This document shows positions 39,480 to 47,951 of a stretch of DNA of 57,619 nucleotides, piece after piece. Position 1 is the first letter of the stretch. Each line of letters begins with the position of its first letter. A program made the position numbers and the translations under genes. The notes under the pieces are model-generated. The model was given only the letters and a program-made list of their open reading frames with translations, did no database searches and was not told where the DNA came from. The stretch comes from JBFJVD01 sp041624375 (GTDB lineage Bacteria; Chloroflexota; Anaerolineae; Anaerolineales; E44-bin32), in assembly GCA_041624375.1 (NCBI GenBank), contig JBFJVD010000001.1, forward strand, positions 1 to 57,619, read 5' to 3'.

Positions 39480-40313
39480 ATGGATCCGTCAATTCATGTT
39501 CACGAGGCACAGAAGGTCTTCGGACGCTCGACGTCCCGCCTGCCCTGGCGCCGGTCGAGGAACGGTTCGGCTGACGGAGAGCCGGAACGTGTCGTTGCCG
39601 TGGATAGCGTCAGCTTCGACGTTCAGCCGGGCGAGATCTTCGGCGTGCTCGGTCCTAACGGATCGGGCAAGTCCACCTTGATTCGACTGATCGCCACCCT
39701 GCTCCTTCCCGACGGCGGCCGCATCTCTGTCCTCGGACACGATGTGGAGAAGGACCCGATGGCTGTGCAGCAGGTGATCAACCGGGTGTCGGTTGAGGCT
39801 TCCTTCTTTAAGAAGCTTTCGCCGATGGAGAACCTGCTTTACGGGGCCCGGTTGTATGGGCTGGACGGGCGTACGGCTCGGCAGGAGATTGTTCGCATCT
39901 TGACCCGGCTCGGCATCAAGGAGAAAGACATCCGCAAGCCGATCGAGGACATGTCGCGCGGCATGCAGCAGAAGGTGGCCATCGCACGGGCGCTGCTCAC
40001 CCGGCCGCCAGTGCTGCTGCTCGACGAGCCGACGACGGGGCTGGATCCGCGCTCGAAGCGTGAAGTTCAGGCGATCGTCCGCGAATTGCGCGACAAGAGC
40101 GGCACGACGATTCTGCTGACAACGCACGACATGGCCGAAGCAGAAGCGCTCTGTGACCGGGTGGCGATCATGGACAGTGGGAAGATCGTCGCCCTGGACA
40201 CACCCGCTGCGCTGCGTGAGCTCGTGCCGAACACGAACGGCCATTCGCCGACGCTTGAGGATGCCTTCCTCGAACTCACCGGCAAACAGCTCACGGAAAC
40301 GTACGAAACGTGA
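39480..40313 (+). CDS. ABC-2-type exporter ATP-binding protein
   Basis: A 277-residue ATPase. Walker A is GPNGSGKST, the signature is DMSRGMQQKVAIARALL, Walker B is VLLLDEPTTGLDP, and the switch His is in LLTTHDMAEAE. A stretch of about 20 basic residues (SRLPWRRSRNG) interrupts the usual N-terminal strand before AVDSVSFDVQPGE. It resembles DrrA/NatA-type exporters. AAGGTG precedes the ATG. The next gene encodes its membrane partner. Transcription must pass two terminator hairpins in the leader. Substrate unknown; drug or lipid-like export is common for this class. Confidence 0.93.
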   Translation: MDPSIHVHEAQKVFGRSTSRLPWRRSRNGSADGEPERVVAVDSVSFDVQPGEIFGVLGPNGSGKSTLIRLIATLLLPDGGRISVLGHDVEKDPMAVQQVINRVSVEASFFKKLSPMENLLYGARLYGLDGRTARQEIVRILTRLGIKEKDIRKPIEDMSRGMQQKVAIARALLTRPPVLLLDEPTTGLDPRSKREVQAIVRELRDKSGTTILLTTHDMAEAEALCDRVAIMDSGKIVALDTPAALRELVPNTNGHSPTLEDAFLELTGKQLTETYET

Positions 40314-40336
40314 GGGAAAGGAGGGAGGCAACGCCC

Positions 40337-41164
40337 ATGAACCATACACTGAACCATCAATTGCGGGCGTCCTACGCCTTCATGGAGCGCAACGCCAACC
40401 TGGTGAAGCGCTACTGGTCGTGGGAATTGGTCTGGATGGCCTACTCGGTCGCCAACAGCCTCAGTGTGAGCTACATCGGGCTGGGCGTCGAGCAGCTGGG
40501 GGGCCAGCAAGTCGACGGCACCTTTCTGGTGCTGTACCTGGTGGTGGGCACGCTCGTCTGGCGCTACCTGTCGATCATCTTCTACTGGATCACCGACATC
40601 ATCGGCATGGAGCGCTGGGAGGGGACGATCGAATACACCCTGATGGCCCCGATCCACCGGTTGACCCACATGGCTGGCCAGACGATTTTCGCCGTCATCT
40701 ACAGCCTGCTCTTCACCGGGGTCATCTTGGCGATCACAGTGGCCCTCTTCGACATCGATCTGTCGAATGCGAACCTTCCGGGCGCCGTGCTGGTGATGCT
40801 TTCGGGCAGTCTGTCGTTCATCGGCGTTGGCATCGTCGGGTCGATCTTGCCACTGCTCTTCCCGGAGCGCGGCGCACAGATGACCCACGTGATCATCGCC
40901 GCCCTCCTGCTCGTTTCGGGGGTCTACTATCCGATCGAAGTCCTACCGGCCACGCTGCAGGCGCTGTCGGTCGTTTCGCCGGCCACGTACGTGCTCAACG
41001 GCGTACGCGCCGCCCTGCTGGATGGGGCCTCGCTCGCCAGCCTGGCCGCCCATATCGGGCCCGCGCTGCTGATGGGTGTGGCGGCCATCCCCGCCGGGCT
41101 ATGGATCTTCCACCAGGCTGAACGCTACGCGAAGCGCACCGGACGCCTGGCGCGAAGTGGCTAG
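40337..41164 (+). CDS. ABC-2-type transporter permease
   Basis: A 275-residue membrane protein with six predicted helices. The cytoplasmic loop ERWEGTIEYTLMAPIHR carries the coupling motif of ABC-2 permeases, and the end VSPATYVLNGVRAALL is typical. GGAGGGAGG precedes the ATG at 40337; a GTG overlapping the upstream stop (40310) would add nine residues. It is the partner of the ATPase at 39480-40313. An inverted repeat without a T tract follows it. Confidence 0.92.
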   Translation: MNHTLNHQLRASYAFMERNANLVKRYWSWELVWMAYSVANSLSVSYIGLGVEQLGGQQVDGTFLVLYLVVGTLVWRYLSIIFYWITDIIGMERWEGTIEYTLMAPIHRLTHMAGQTIFAVIYSLLFTGVILAITVALFDIDLSNANLPGAVLVMLSGSLSFIGVGIVGSILPLLFPERGAQMTHVIIAALLLVSGVYYPIEVLPATLQALSVVSPATYVLNGVRAALLDGASLASLAAHIGPALLMGVAAIPAGLWIFHQAERYAKRTGRLARSG

Positions 41165-41168
41165 AGTC

Positions 41169-41203
41169 GAGCTTCCGGGAAACTTTAAGCTTCCCGGAAG
41201 CTC
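41169..41203 (+). other. Intercistronic hairpin after first ABC pair
   Basis: A perfect 13-base inverted repeat, GAGCTTCCGGGAA and TTCCCGGAAGCTC, has a 9-base loop and no T tract. It separates the exporter pair from the GNAT gene. It may protect the upstream mRNA 3' end or act as a weak or factor-dependent terminator. Confidence 0.6.
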
Positions 41204-41217
41204 GGGAGATGAGATGA

Positions 41218-42231
41218 ATGTCTGAGCAAATTCATGAGACTTACCTTGAACTCCAGGATGCACCCGACATCCCTGGGCTGCGCTTCCGCCGGTATCACGG
41301 CGAATCCGACCTGCCCGGCATGCTCCAGGTGATCCTGGGCAGCAAGGAAGCGGATGGGATCGAGCGGGCGGACACGCTCGAAGAGATGCGCCACGCCTAC
41401 ACGCACCTGACCAACTGCGACCCCCATCAAGACATGATCCTGGCGGAGGTCGATGGAGAGCTGATCGCCTACAACCGCACCTTCTGGAGTGAGGAAGTCG
41501 AAGGTGATTGGGTCTACAGCCTTTTCGGCTTCATCCTCCCCACGTGGCGTCGCAAGGGCATCGGCGGCGCCATGCTGCGGGCGATGGAAAAACGGATTAC
41601 GGAGATCGCGGCCGATCATCCGGAGGGACCGCGCTACTACCAATCCTGGGCGGCCGACACCGAGCTCGGCGCCCGGGCCCTGCTGGAGCGCGAAGGCTAT
41701 GCCGCCATGCGCTGGGGGTATGAGATGGTGCGAGACCTATCGGAACCGATCCCAGACCACCCTCTCCCGGGAGGCGTCGAGCTGCGGCCTGTCCACCGTG
41801 ACCAGGACCAGGCGATCTGGGAGGCACACCAGGAAGCCTTCCGAGACCATTGGGGATACCGCGAACCGGTCGAGGGGGACTTCGAGGCCTGGCGCACGCT
41901 TCCGATCCACAACCGGGACCTCTGGCAGGTGGCCTGGGAAGGGAAGGATGTGGTGGGTATGGTGCTCAACTTCGTCAACGAAAACGAAAACCAGGCCTAT
42001 GAGCGCCTGCGGGGTTACACGGAAGACATCTGCGTCCGCAAGCCCTGGCGCCGCCAGGGTGTGGCCGGTGCGCTCATCGCACGCAGCCTGCTCATGCTGC
42101 GCGAGATGGGCTTCACCGAGGCCGCCCTCGGGGTGGATACGCAGAACCGGACGGGGGCGCTGCGCCTCTATGAAAGCCTCGGCTACCGGGTCCGCAAGGA
42201 ATTCGCCACCTACCGCAAAGCCTTTAGATAG
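41218..42231 (+). CDS. Tandem GNAT acetyltransferase (MshD-like layout)
   Basis: A 337-residue protein with two GNAT domains (about 20-175 and 185-335). Both keep an acetyl-CoA loop: RRKGIGGAML (111-120) and RRQGVAGALI (278-287). Two intact domains in tandem are the layout of mycothiol acetyltransferase MshD and related two-domain acetyltransferases. It lies between two ABC-2 export systems on the same strand, so one possibility is acetylation of an exported or toxic compound (inference). GGGAG lies nine bases before the ATG. The acceptor substrate is unknown. Confidence 0.9.
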   Translation: MSEQIHETYLELQDAPDIPGLRFRRYHGESDLPGMLQVILGSKEADGIERADTLEEMRHAYTHLTNCDPHQDMILAEVDGELIAYNRTFWSEEVEGDWVYSLFGFILPTWRRKGIGGAMLRAMEKRITEIAADHPEGPRYYQSWAADTELGARALLEREGYAAMRWGYEMVRDLSEPIPDHPLPGGVELRPVHRDQDQAIWEAHQEAFRDHWGYREPVEGDFEAWRTLPIHNRDLWQVAWEGKDVVGMVLNFVNENENQAYERLRGYTEDICVRKPWRRQGVAGALIARSLLMLREMGFTEAALGVDTQNRTGALRLYESLGYRVRKEFATYRKAFR

Positions 42232-42286
42232 GCTCGAAGGGTTTGGGCGTAGGCAACGCTAAGACTCTGCATCGAGGTGTTGAGTG

Positions 42287-43270
42287 ATGCAATCACAGTC
42301 CGTGGTCCAGGTTTCAGCGCTGAGCAAGAGCTACTTCGTCGACGAGCGCGAGGGAGGGTTTTTCGCTGCACTGCAGAGCCTTGTGCGCCGCAAGCGCAAG
42401 GAAGTGAAAGCCGTCAATTCGATCTCGTTCGAACTCCATCCAGGGGAGGTCGTCGGCTTCCTGGGTCCAAACGGCGCCGGGAAGACGACCACGCTGAAGA
42501 TGCTCTCCGGGCTCTTAATGCCCACCGCCGGTGAGGTGCGCGTCCTCGGCCATGAGCCCTGGGCCCGCCAGCGATCGTTCCTCCAGCAGATCACGCTGGT
42601 CATGGGTCAGCGCAACCAGCTGGCCTGGGACATCCCTGCGGTCGACTCCTACCAGCTGAACCAAGCCATCTACGACATCCCCGAGCCGCAGTTCCGTGAA
42701 ACGCTGGACGAGTTTGTCGAGCTGCTGGAGTTGAAAGACCTGATTCGCAAGCCGGTACGAAATCTCTCACTCGGAGAGCGGATGAAAGTCGAGATCGCGG
42801 CCGCATTGCTCCACCGGCCACAGGTGCTCTTCCTCGATGAGCCAACGCTCGGCCTGGATATCACGATGCAGCGCCGAATCCGCACATTCATCGCCGAATA
42901 CAACCGGCGCACGGGCGCCACGGTGCTCCTCACCAGCCATTACATGGCCGATGTCGAGGCACTCTGCAAGCGGGTGATCATGATCCACCACGGCCGGATC
43001 CTCTTCGATGGGGATCTGTCGGATCTCGTCGACCGCTTCTCGGCCCACAAGACGATCGTGCTGAAGCCGGAAACCAACAGCATCGACTATCGCCGCTATG
43101 GCGAAGTCGTGGATGAGACGAACGGGCGGATCGCCCTCAAGGTGCCGAAGGCCGACGTCTCGCGGGTGACCTCCGACATCTTGCGCAATGTCTCGGTCTA
43201 TGACCTGACGGTCGAGGATCCACCGATCGAGGACGTCATCGAGGCGGTGTTCGCTGGAGACCCGGAATGA
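42287..43270 (+). CDS. ABC transporter ATP-binding protein (second system)
   Basis: A 327-residue ATPase. Walker A is GPNGAGKTT, the signature NLSLGERMKVEIAAALL, Walker B VLFLDEPTLGLD, and the switch His is in LLTSHYMADVE. A basic insertion near residue 35 (VRRKRKEVKAV) and a C-terminal accessory domain of about 85 residues follow the pattern of ATPases that work with ABC2_membrane_6-type permeases. GAGGTG precedes the ATG at 42287. It overlaps the next permease gene (ATGA). With two permeases it forms a heterodimeric exporter. Confidence 0.93.
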   Translation: MQSQSVVQVSALSKSYFVDEREGGFFAALQSLVRRKRKEVKAVNSISFELHPGEVVGFLGPNGAGKTTTLKMLSGLLMPTAGEVRVLGHEPWARQRSFLQQITLVMGQRNQLAWDIPAVDSYQLNQAIYDIPEPQFRETLDEFVELLELKDLIRKPVRNLSLGERMKVEIAAALLHRPQVLFLDEPTLGLDITMQRRIRTFIAEYNRRTGATVLLTSHYMADVEALCKRVIMIHHGRILFDGDLSDLVDRFSAHKTIVLKPETNSIDYRRYGEVVDETNGRIALKVPKADVSRVTSDILRNVSVYDLTVEDPPIEDVIEAVFAGDPE

Positions 43271-44070
43271 GAGTCCTGCGCAACGTCTATCTGGCCCAGT
43301 TTCGCACCTATCTTGCTGAGAACTTCCAGTACCGGGTGCAGCTCGGCATCTCGATCCTTGGCATCATGGTTGAGCCCGTGATCTATATGATCGTCTGGAT
43401 TAACGTCGCCGAGGCGCAAGGTGGGGCTGTGGCTGGCTACACCGCCAGTGAGTTCGCCGGCTACTTTGTCGCGTGGACCGTGGTGCGCCAGTTCAACATC
43501 GGCTGGTCGCCGTGGGGCATGGAGCACCGAATCCGCACCGGCGAGCTCTCGCCCCAACTGCTCCGCCCGGTCCACCCCTTCCACATCGATACGGCAACGC
43601 TCCTCGGATTGAAGGTGGTCACCTCGCTGGCGCTCATCCCGACGATCGTCCTGCTCACGCTGCTCTTCCAGCCTGAGATTCACTTCGTGCCCTGGTCGTT
43701 GGTGGCGTTCCTTCCTTCGTTGATTCTGGCTTTCTTCCTGCGCCATGTGCTGATGTATGCCATGTCGCTGACAGCCTTCTGGACCACACGCGTGACCGCC
43801 ATGTTCCAGATCTTTTTCGCCTTCGAGTTCTTCCTTTCGGGCAGAATCGCGCCGCTCACCGTGCTTCCGGAGTGGGCGCAGCGATTGGCGGCCGCCCTGC
43901 CGTTCCAGTGGTCGCTGTACTTCCCGCTCGAGCTGGTTCTAGGGCGCCTCACGCCCGAGCAGGCGCTGGCCGGTCTGGGGACACAGGCCATCTGGCTCGT
44001 CGCCAGCGTGGCCATGCTTCTTCTCATCTGGCGGTTCGGCGTGCGCCGCTACGCTGCGGTTGGAGGTTGA
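43267..44070 (+). CDS. ABC-2 family permease (ABC2_membrane_6 type), first
   Basis: A 267-residue six-helix membrane protein. The MEHRIRTGELSPQLLRP loop is the hallmark of this permease family, comparable to the GEGTLDYTLTKP loop of its partner. Its ATG overlaps the ATPase stop, and the next permease starts two bases after its stop. The two permeases (267 and 261 residues) are divergent paralogues, so a heterodimer is expected. Substrate not known. Confidence 0.92.
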   Translation: MRVLRNVYLAQFRTYLAENFQYRVQLGISILGIMVEPVIYMIVWINVAEAQGGAVAGYTASEFAGYFVAWTVVRQFNIGWSPWGMEHRIRTGELSPQLLRPVHPFHIDTATLLGLKVVTSLALIPTIVLLTLLFQPEIHFVPWSLVAFLPSLILAFFLRHVLMYAMSLTAFWTTRVTAMFQIFFAFEFFLSGRIAPLTVLPEWAQRLAAALPFQWSLYFPLELVLGRLTPEQALAGLGTQAIWLVASVAMLLLIWRFGVRRYAAVGG

Positions 44071-44071
44071 G

Positions 44072-44857
44072 ATGCGGACCTTACGGCTCATCTGGGTCTT
44101 CCTGCGGTTGAGCGCACTCAACGAGTTTCAGTACCGCGCCAACCTGGTGATGCAGCTGTTCAACTCGGTGCTCGACCTTTCGATCGGTCTGGCCGGGTTG
44201 GCCCTGGTGTTCTATCACACCGAATCGCTTGCCGGCTGGCTTCCTGAGGAGCTGCTGGTCGTGGTCGGCGTGCATGTGCTCACCGGTGGACTGCTGCGCA
44301 CGGTGATCCAGCCGAGCATGGGCAAGCTGATGGAGGACATCGGCGAAGGGACGCTCGACTACACCCTCACCAAGCCCGAGGACGCCCAGTTGCTGGTCAG
44401 CCTCGGCCGGATGGAACTCTGGCGATCGGTGGATGTCCTGCTGGGGATCGGCGTGATCGTGTACGCCAGCTGGCAGCTCGGCCAGAATGTCGGTCTGCTG
44501 GAGACGGCGCTGTTCAGTCTGGCGCTGATCTCCGGCAGCCTGCTCATCTACGCTTTCTGGCTGGGTCTGACGACGAGCGCATTCTGGGTTGTGCGGATGT
44601 GGGCGGTGTTTGAGTTCTTCGAGAGCTTGTATCAGGCGGGCCGCTGGCCGGTGGGGATCTATCCAGATTGGCTGCGAATCGGGCTGACCTTCCTGGTCCC
44701 CGTCGCGTTCGCCGTCACTGTGCCGTCCGAGGCGCTGACGGATCGTCTGACGCCGAACACGCTGGTCCTGGCCATCGTCCTCGCATTCGGCGCCATGCTT
44801 CTTTCGCGCCTGTTCTGGCGCATCGGCCTGCGCCGCTACTCCGGCGCATCTGCCTGA
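44072..44857 (+). CDS. ABC-2 family permease (ABC2_membrane_6 type), second
   Basis: A 261-residue membrane protein with six predicted helices and the loop IGEGTLDYTLTKPEDAQ. GGAGG lies in the last codons of the previous gene, five bases from the ATG at 44072; an in-frame GTG at 44060 would overlap further and is less likely. It completes the exporter with genes 42287-43270 and 43267-44070. The next gene, an MFS carrier, follows after seven bases and is probably cotranscribed. Confidence 0.92.
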   Translation: MRTLRLIWVFLRLSALNEFQYRANLVMQLFNSVLDLSIGLAGLALVFYHTESLAGWLPEELLVVVGVHVLTGGLLRTVIQPSMGKLMEDIGEGTLDYTLTKPEDAQLLVSLGRMELWRSVDVLLGIGVIVYASWQLGQNVGLLETALFSLALISGSLLIYAFWLGLTTSAFWVVRMWAVFEFFESLYQAGRWPVGIYPDWLRIGLTFLVPVAFAVTVPSEALTDRLTPNTLVLAIVLAFGAMLLSRLFWRIGLRRYSGASA

Positions 44858-44864
44858 ACTGCGC

Positions 44865-46088
44865 ATGCCCGTCGATGATACGGCAGGCGCCTACCGCCCC
44901 AACCTGCCGCTCTTCTTTGCGTTTCAATTCGTTTGGCACAGCCAGCTCTTCCTACCGATCTGGGTGATCTTCCTTCAGCAGGTTCGCGGCTTCAGCCTGG
45001 CGCAGGTGGCCTTCATTGATGCCGCCTTTTGGGCCACGATCGTTCTGAGTGAAATCCCCACGGGCGCCGTCGCCGACACCTTTGGCCGCAGGGTCTCCCT
45101 ACTGCTCGGCGTCTTGCTCTCCGCGCTCTCCATCACGATGTTTGCGCTCGCGCCGACCTTCGGGTGGCTGATGGTGGCAAATTCACTCTGGGCACTGGCG
45201 CTGACCTTCGAGTCCGGCGCGGCGCAAGCTTTCCTCCACGATACACTCGAAGCGCTGGGGCGAAGCCAGGAATATGCCAGGCAGCGCGGCAGGCTGCTGA
45301 TCACCATGCACATCTCGATCGCCGCCGGCAGTCTATTGGGCGGGGTGATCGGTGCCCGCAATCTGGCTGCTCCGTTCCTGCTGTATTCGGCAGCCCTGCT
45401 GCCGGCCGCAATCCTCGTCTTGCTCCTCAAGGAGCCGCCGCGCGAAGCCAACGCGGGAGGAGGCGCTTCCTACCGCAGCATTCTGAAAACTGCCGCCACA
45501 GCCGTACGCGGTGATCCATTGCTGCGTGGACCCCTGCTCTACTCGGCTGTCTTGCCCCTTGCCTCACTGATCGCAGGTGTCGTATTCCTGCAGCCCCACG
45601 CGTTATCGCTGGGTGTACCCATCGCCGCGATGGGCGTTCTTGCGCTTGGTCTGCGCGCGTTCCAAATGACAGGCGCAGCGGCCTCGAATCGGATATTCGA
45701 GCGCATCGGCCTTTGGACCTGGCTGCCCATCGCTCCCTTGCTGGTGGCGACAGGCGTTGTTGCGATGGGCCTCATCCCTTCCCTGTGGGGGCTGGCCTTC
45801 TTCGCGCTCACCGGCCTGGCTACCTCCGCGACGGTGCCGATGCTGGAGGCCGTCATTCTTCGCCAGGCCCCGCGCCAGGTGCGCGCCACCCTGCTCTCTT
45901 TCGATTCGCTGTTGTTTCATCTGCTGCTGACCCTGCTGGAGCCAGGCCTTGGTGTGCTTGCCGACGCCCGGGGCCTGCCGAACGCACTGGTCGCCCTCGG
46001 CCTCATCGTGTTGATCGGCACCACATTGGCCTGGATCGGGTGGCGGCGTGCAGTGAGCAGGAGCGTGTCGATGCAGTCGTCGAGCTAA
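44865..46088 (+). CDS. Major facilitator superfamily transporter
   Basis: A 407-residue carrier with about twelve helices. The motif-A region between helices 2 and 3 reads GAVADTFGRRVSLLLG, typical of drug-type MFS proteins. A second such loop is weaker. It begins seven bases after the second ABC permease and is the last gene of this export-rich run. Efflux of a small molecule is the likely role, but substrates cannot be deduced. No regulator gene lies nearby. Confidence 0.9.
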   Translation: MPVDDTAGAYRPNLPLFFAFQFVWHSQLFLPIWVIFLQQVRGFSLAQVAFIDAAFWATIVLSEIPTGAVADTFGRRVSLLLGVLLSALSITMFALAPTFGWLMVANSLWALALTFESGAAQAFLHDTLEALGRSQEYARQRGRLLITMHISIAAGSLLGGVIGARNLAAPFLLYSAALLPAAILVLLLKEPPREANAGGGASYRSILKTAATAVRGDPLLRGPLLYSAVLPLASLIAGVVFLQPHALSLGVPIAAMGVLALGLRAFQMTGAAASNRIFERIGLWTWLPIAPLLVATGVVAMGLIPSLWGLAFFALTGLATSATVPMLEAVILRQAPRQVRATLLSFDSLLFHLLLTLLEPGLGVLADARGLPNALVALGLIVLIGTTLAWIGWRRAVSRSVSMQSSS

Positions 46089-46126
46089 CCTCCGATCCTC
46101 GGAGCGACTCGAGGTCAACTCCCGGG

Positions 46127-46132
46127 TACAAT
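46127..46132 (+). promoter_or_regulatory. -10 element eight bases before HAD gene (leaderless)
   Basis: TACAAT lies eight bases before the ATG at 46141, leaving a leader of about two bases. GAGGTCAACT occurs at 46111-46120 and again at 46161-46170, and the shorter GTCAACT a third time at 46143-46149. Confidence 0.5.
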
Positions 46133-46140
46133 CGCCGCAG

Positions 46141-46791
46141 ATGTCAACTCGGCCGATCCGGAGGTCAACTTTGAGCAACCCGCACCCGATCGAAGCCATA
46201 TTCTGGGATATGGGCGGCGTGATCGTCCGCACGGAGGACAGCTCCCGCCGCCGGAGCTGGGAGGAGCGGCTCGGCCTGAGCCCGGGCGCGCTCGCCGCGC
46301 TGGTCTTTGAAGGCGAAATGGGCCGCCGCGCGGCGGTGGGGCAGGCGCAGATTGAAGAGAACTGGACCTGGGTTCTCCAACAGCTCAAGTTGCCGGATTC
46401 CGAGCGGACGCAGCTCATCGAGGATTTCTGGGCCGGGGATCGGGTGGATTACGACCTGGTGGCCCGGATCCGCGAGTTGGGCGACACCTACCGTGTCGGG
46501 ATGATCACCAACGCATTTCCCGATGTCCGTCGCTGGCTGGTAGATGAGTGGGGAATCGCCGACGCGTTTGAGGAGATTATCGTCTCGGCAGAGTTGGGCG
46601 TGGTCAAACCCGATCCCGCCATCTACCATCATGCGCTCGAGCGCCTCGCCGTGCGGGCAGAGCGATCGGTCTTCATCGACGATTTCGAGGAGAACGTGGC
46701 CGGCGCGCAGGCCGTTGGGATGCACGCGATCCATTTCCAGTCGGTGCAGCAAGCACTTGCGGACCTCGATCAGCTGTTGGCTGAGGGGTGA
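46141..46791 (+). CDS. HAD-superfamily hydrolase
   Basis: A 216-residue HAD phosphatase of the DWGG/epoxide-hydrolase-like subgroup. Motif I is FWDMGGVI (the first Asp is the nucleophile), motif II TNAF, motif III Lys in VVKPDPAIY, and motif IV FIDDFEENV. The ATG at 46141 follows the -10 element at leaderless spacing. A TTG at 46171, after a strong GGAGG, would give a start ten residues later that fits the family length better. Both starts may be used. Small phosphorylated metabolites are likely substrates. Confidence 0.9.
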   Translation: MSTRPIRRSTLSNPHPIEAIFWDMGGVIVRTEDSSRRRSWEERLGLSPGALAALVFEGEMGRRAAVGQAQIEENWTWVLQQLKLPDSERTQLIEDFWAGDRVDYDLVARIRELGDTYRVGMITNAFPDVRRWLVDEWGIADAFEEIIVSAELGVVKPDPAIYHHALERLAVRAERSVFIDDFEENVAGAQAVGMHAIHFQSVQQALADLDQLLAEG

Positions 46792-46919
46792 AGCCTGCCC
46801 GAGCCATCGAACGCGCACCCGTTGCCTCTGCCGGCAGGACCTTCTCGGGCACAAGGATCTCTGCGTCTTGCAGCCGGCACCCTTGCATGCGGATGGACAG
46901 GACCTGACCCGATGCCTGA

Positions 46920-47792
46920 ATGGCGGGCGCATTGAATCGGACAGAATGGACGCAGCTTACGCGTGATGTGCTCGCGGCGGCCCAGCTCGGCGAAGAGACG
47001 GTGCTGGCTGCGCTCGATCCACTCCTCGAGCTGCCGTCCCTTGAGTCGGCCCGGGCGCAGCGCGACCTGGCCCGACTCGGCCGTCTTCTTGGCGAGACTG
47101 CGACCAGCTCCCTGCTCGAAACGCTCGCTGGTCATCCTCAGCCGTCCCTGCGTTACTTGGCTGCCTGGGCGCTCCCGGCTTCCTGGACCTCTGCCTCACC
47201 TGAAGTGGTCGAAGCGCTGGCCAGCGATCGCTCCGCCGCAATAAGAGAAGGACTGCGTCGGGCTCTTCTGGAACTTCCAGCTGACCTCCGCTGGCCGCTG
47301 GTTCGAGCGTGGATCGGCAGCCAGCGACCCAGGCTCGAACAGCTGGCCGTCGCGCTGGTGCCGCCGCAGCCGGCGGCGGAGGCCCTAGCCGCGCTCAAAG
47401 GCCCCGCCGCCGCGCCAGACCCCGACCTGCGCGCCGGGGCATTGGAGAGCTTGCAGCGGATCGCAGAAGTCGATCCAGCAGCCACCCTGGGTGCATTGCG
47501 CAGCTGGGCGACTCTCCAGGGCGCGCCCGCTTGCTGGACGGTTGCGCGCGCCTTATCCCGGCCTCCACTGGTGCACAGGCTTGAGGCCGCAATGGGCATC
47601 CTTGGATCGCTGGCTCAAAACGGCCAGGGCGACCGGGTTTGCGCCCACCAGCTTGTCGTTGCGCTGCGCGCCCTTGCCCGCCGGCATGGGGCTCCAACCG
47701 TCAGGGAAGCGCTTCGCGGGTGGCAGGGCAGCCCAGAACCCGGATTGCGCCGGCTCGCTCGACGTGCAGTCGCCCGACTCCCGGAGGCCTGA
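46920..47792 (+). CDS. HEAT-repeat-like helical protein
   Basis: A 290-residue Ala/Leu/Arg-rich protein made of helical pairs of about 30-35 residues (for example SLRYLAAWALP, AAIREGLRRALLELP, DLRAGALESLQRIAEVDP). This is the pattern of HEAT or PBS-lyase-like repeats. No enzyme motif or membrane segment is visible. No clear Shine-Dalgarno precedes the ATG and no promoter was found in the 128-base gap, so the start is uncertain. Codon composition matches the neighbours. Probably a protein-interaction scaffold. Confidence 0.65.
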   Translation: MAGALNRTEWTQLTRDVLAAAQLGEETVLAALDPLLELPSLESARAQRDLARLGRLLGETATSSLLETLAGHPQPSLRYLAAWALPASWTSASPEVVEALASDRSAAIREGLRRALLELPADLRWPLVRAWIGSQRPRLEQLAVALVPPQPAAEALAALKGPAAAPDPDLRAGALESLQRIAEVDPAATLGALRSWATLQGAPACWTVARALSRPPLVHRLEAAMGILGSLAQNGQGDRVCAHQLVVALRALARRHGAPTVREALRGWQGSPEPGLRRLARRAVARLPEA

Positions 47793-47816
47793 GCGGCTCC
47801 ACGGCTCGTTCGCGCT

Positions 47817-47822
47817 TACAAT
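47817..47822 (+). promoter_or_regulatory. -10 element upstream of MFS gene
   Basis: TACAAT about 130 bases before the ATG at 47952. No matching -35 is obvious. Confidence 0.35.
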
Positions 47823-47951
47823 GCTGAGAGAGCCCCGGCGGCCCGGATGTCTGTCCGGCGAAGGGGATGCTTGCCGGGAGAATTCTCCGCCAGTCCGCCC
47901 CTCCTTCCGCCCGGCATGGTCTGCCAGCATTCGCATTTCGAGGGAGGGCAG

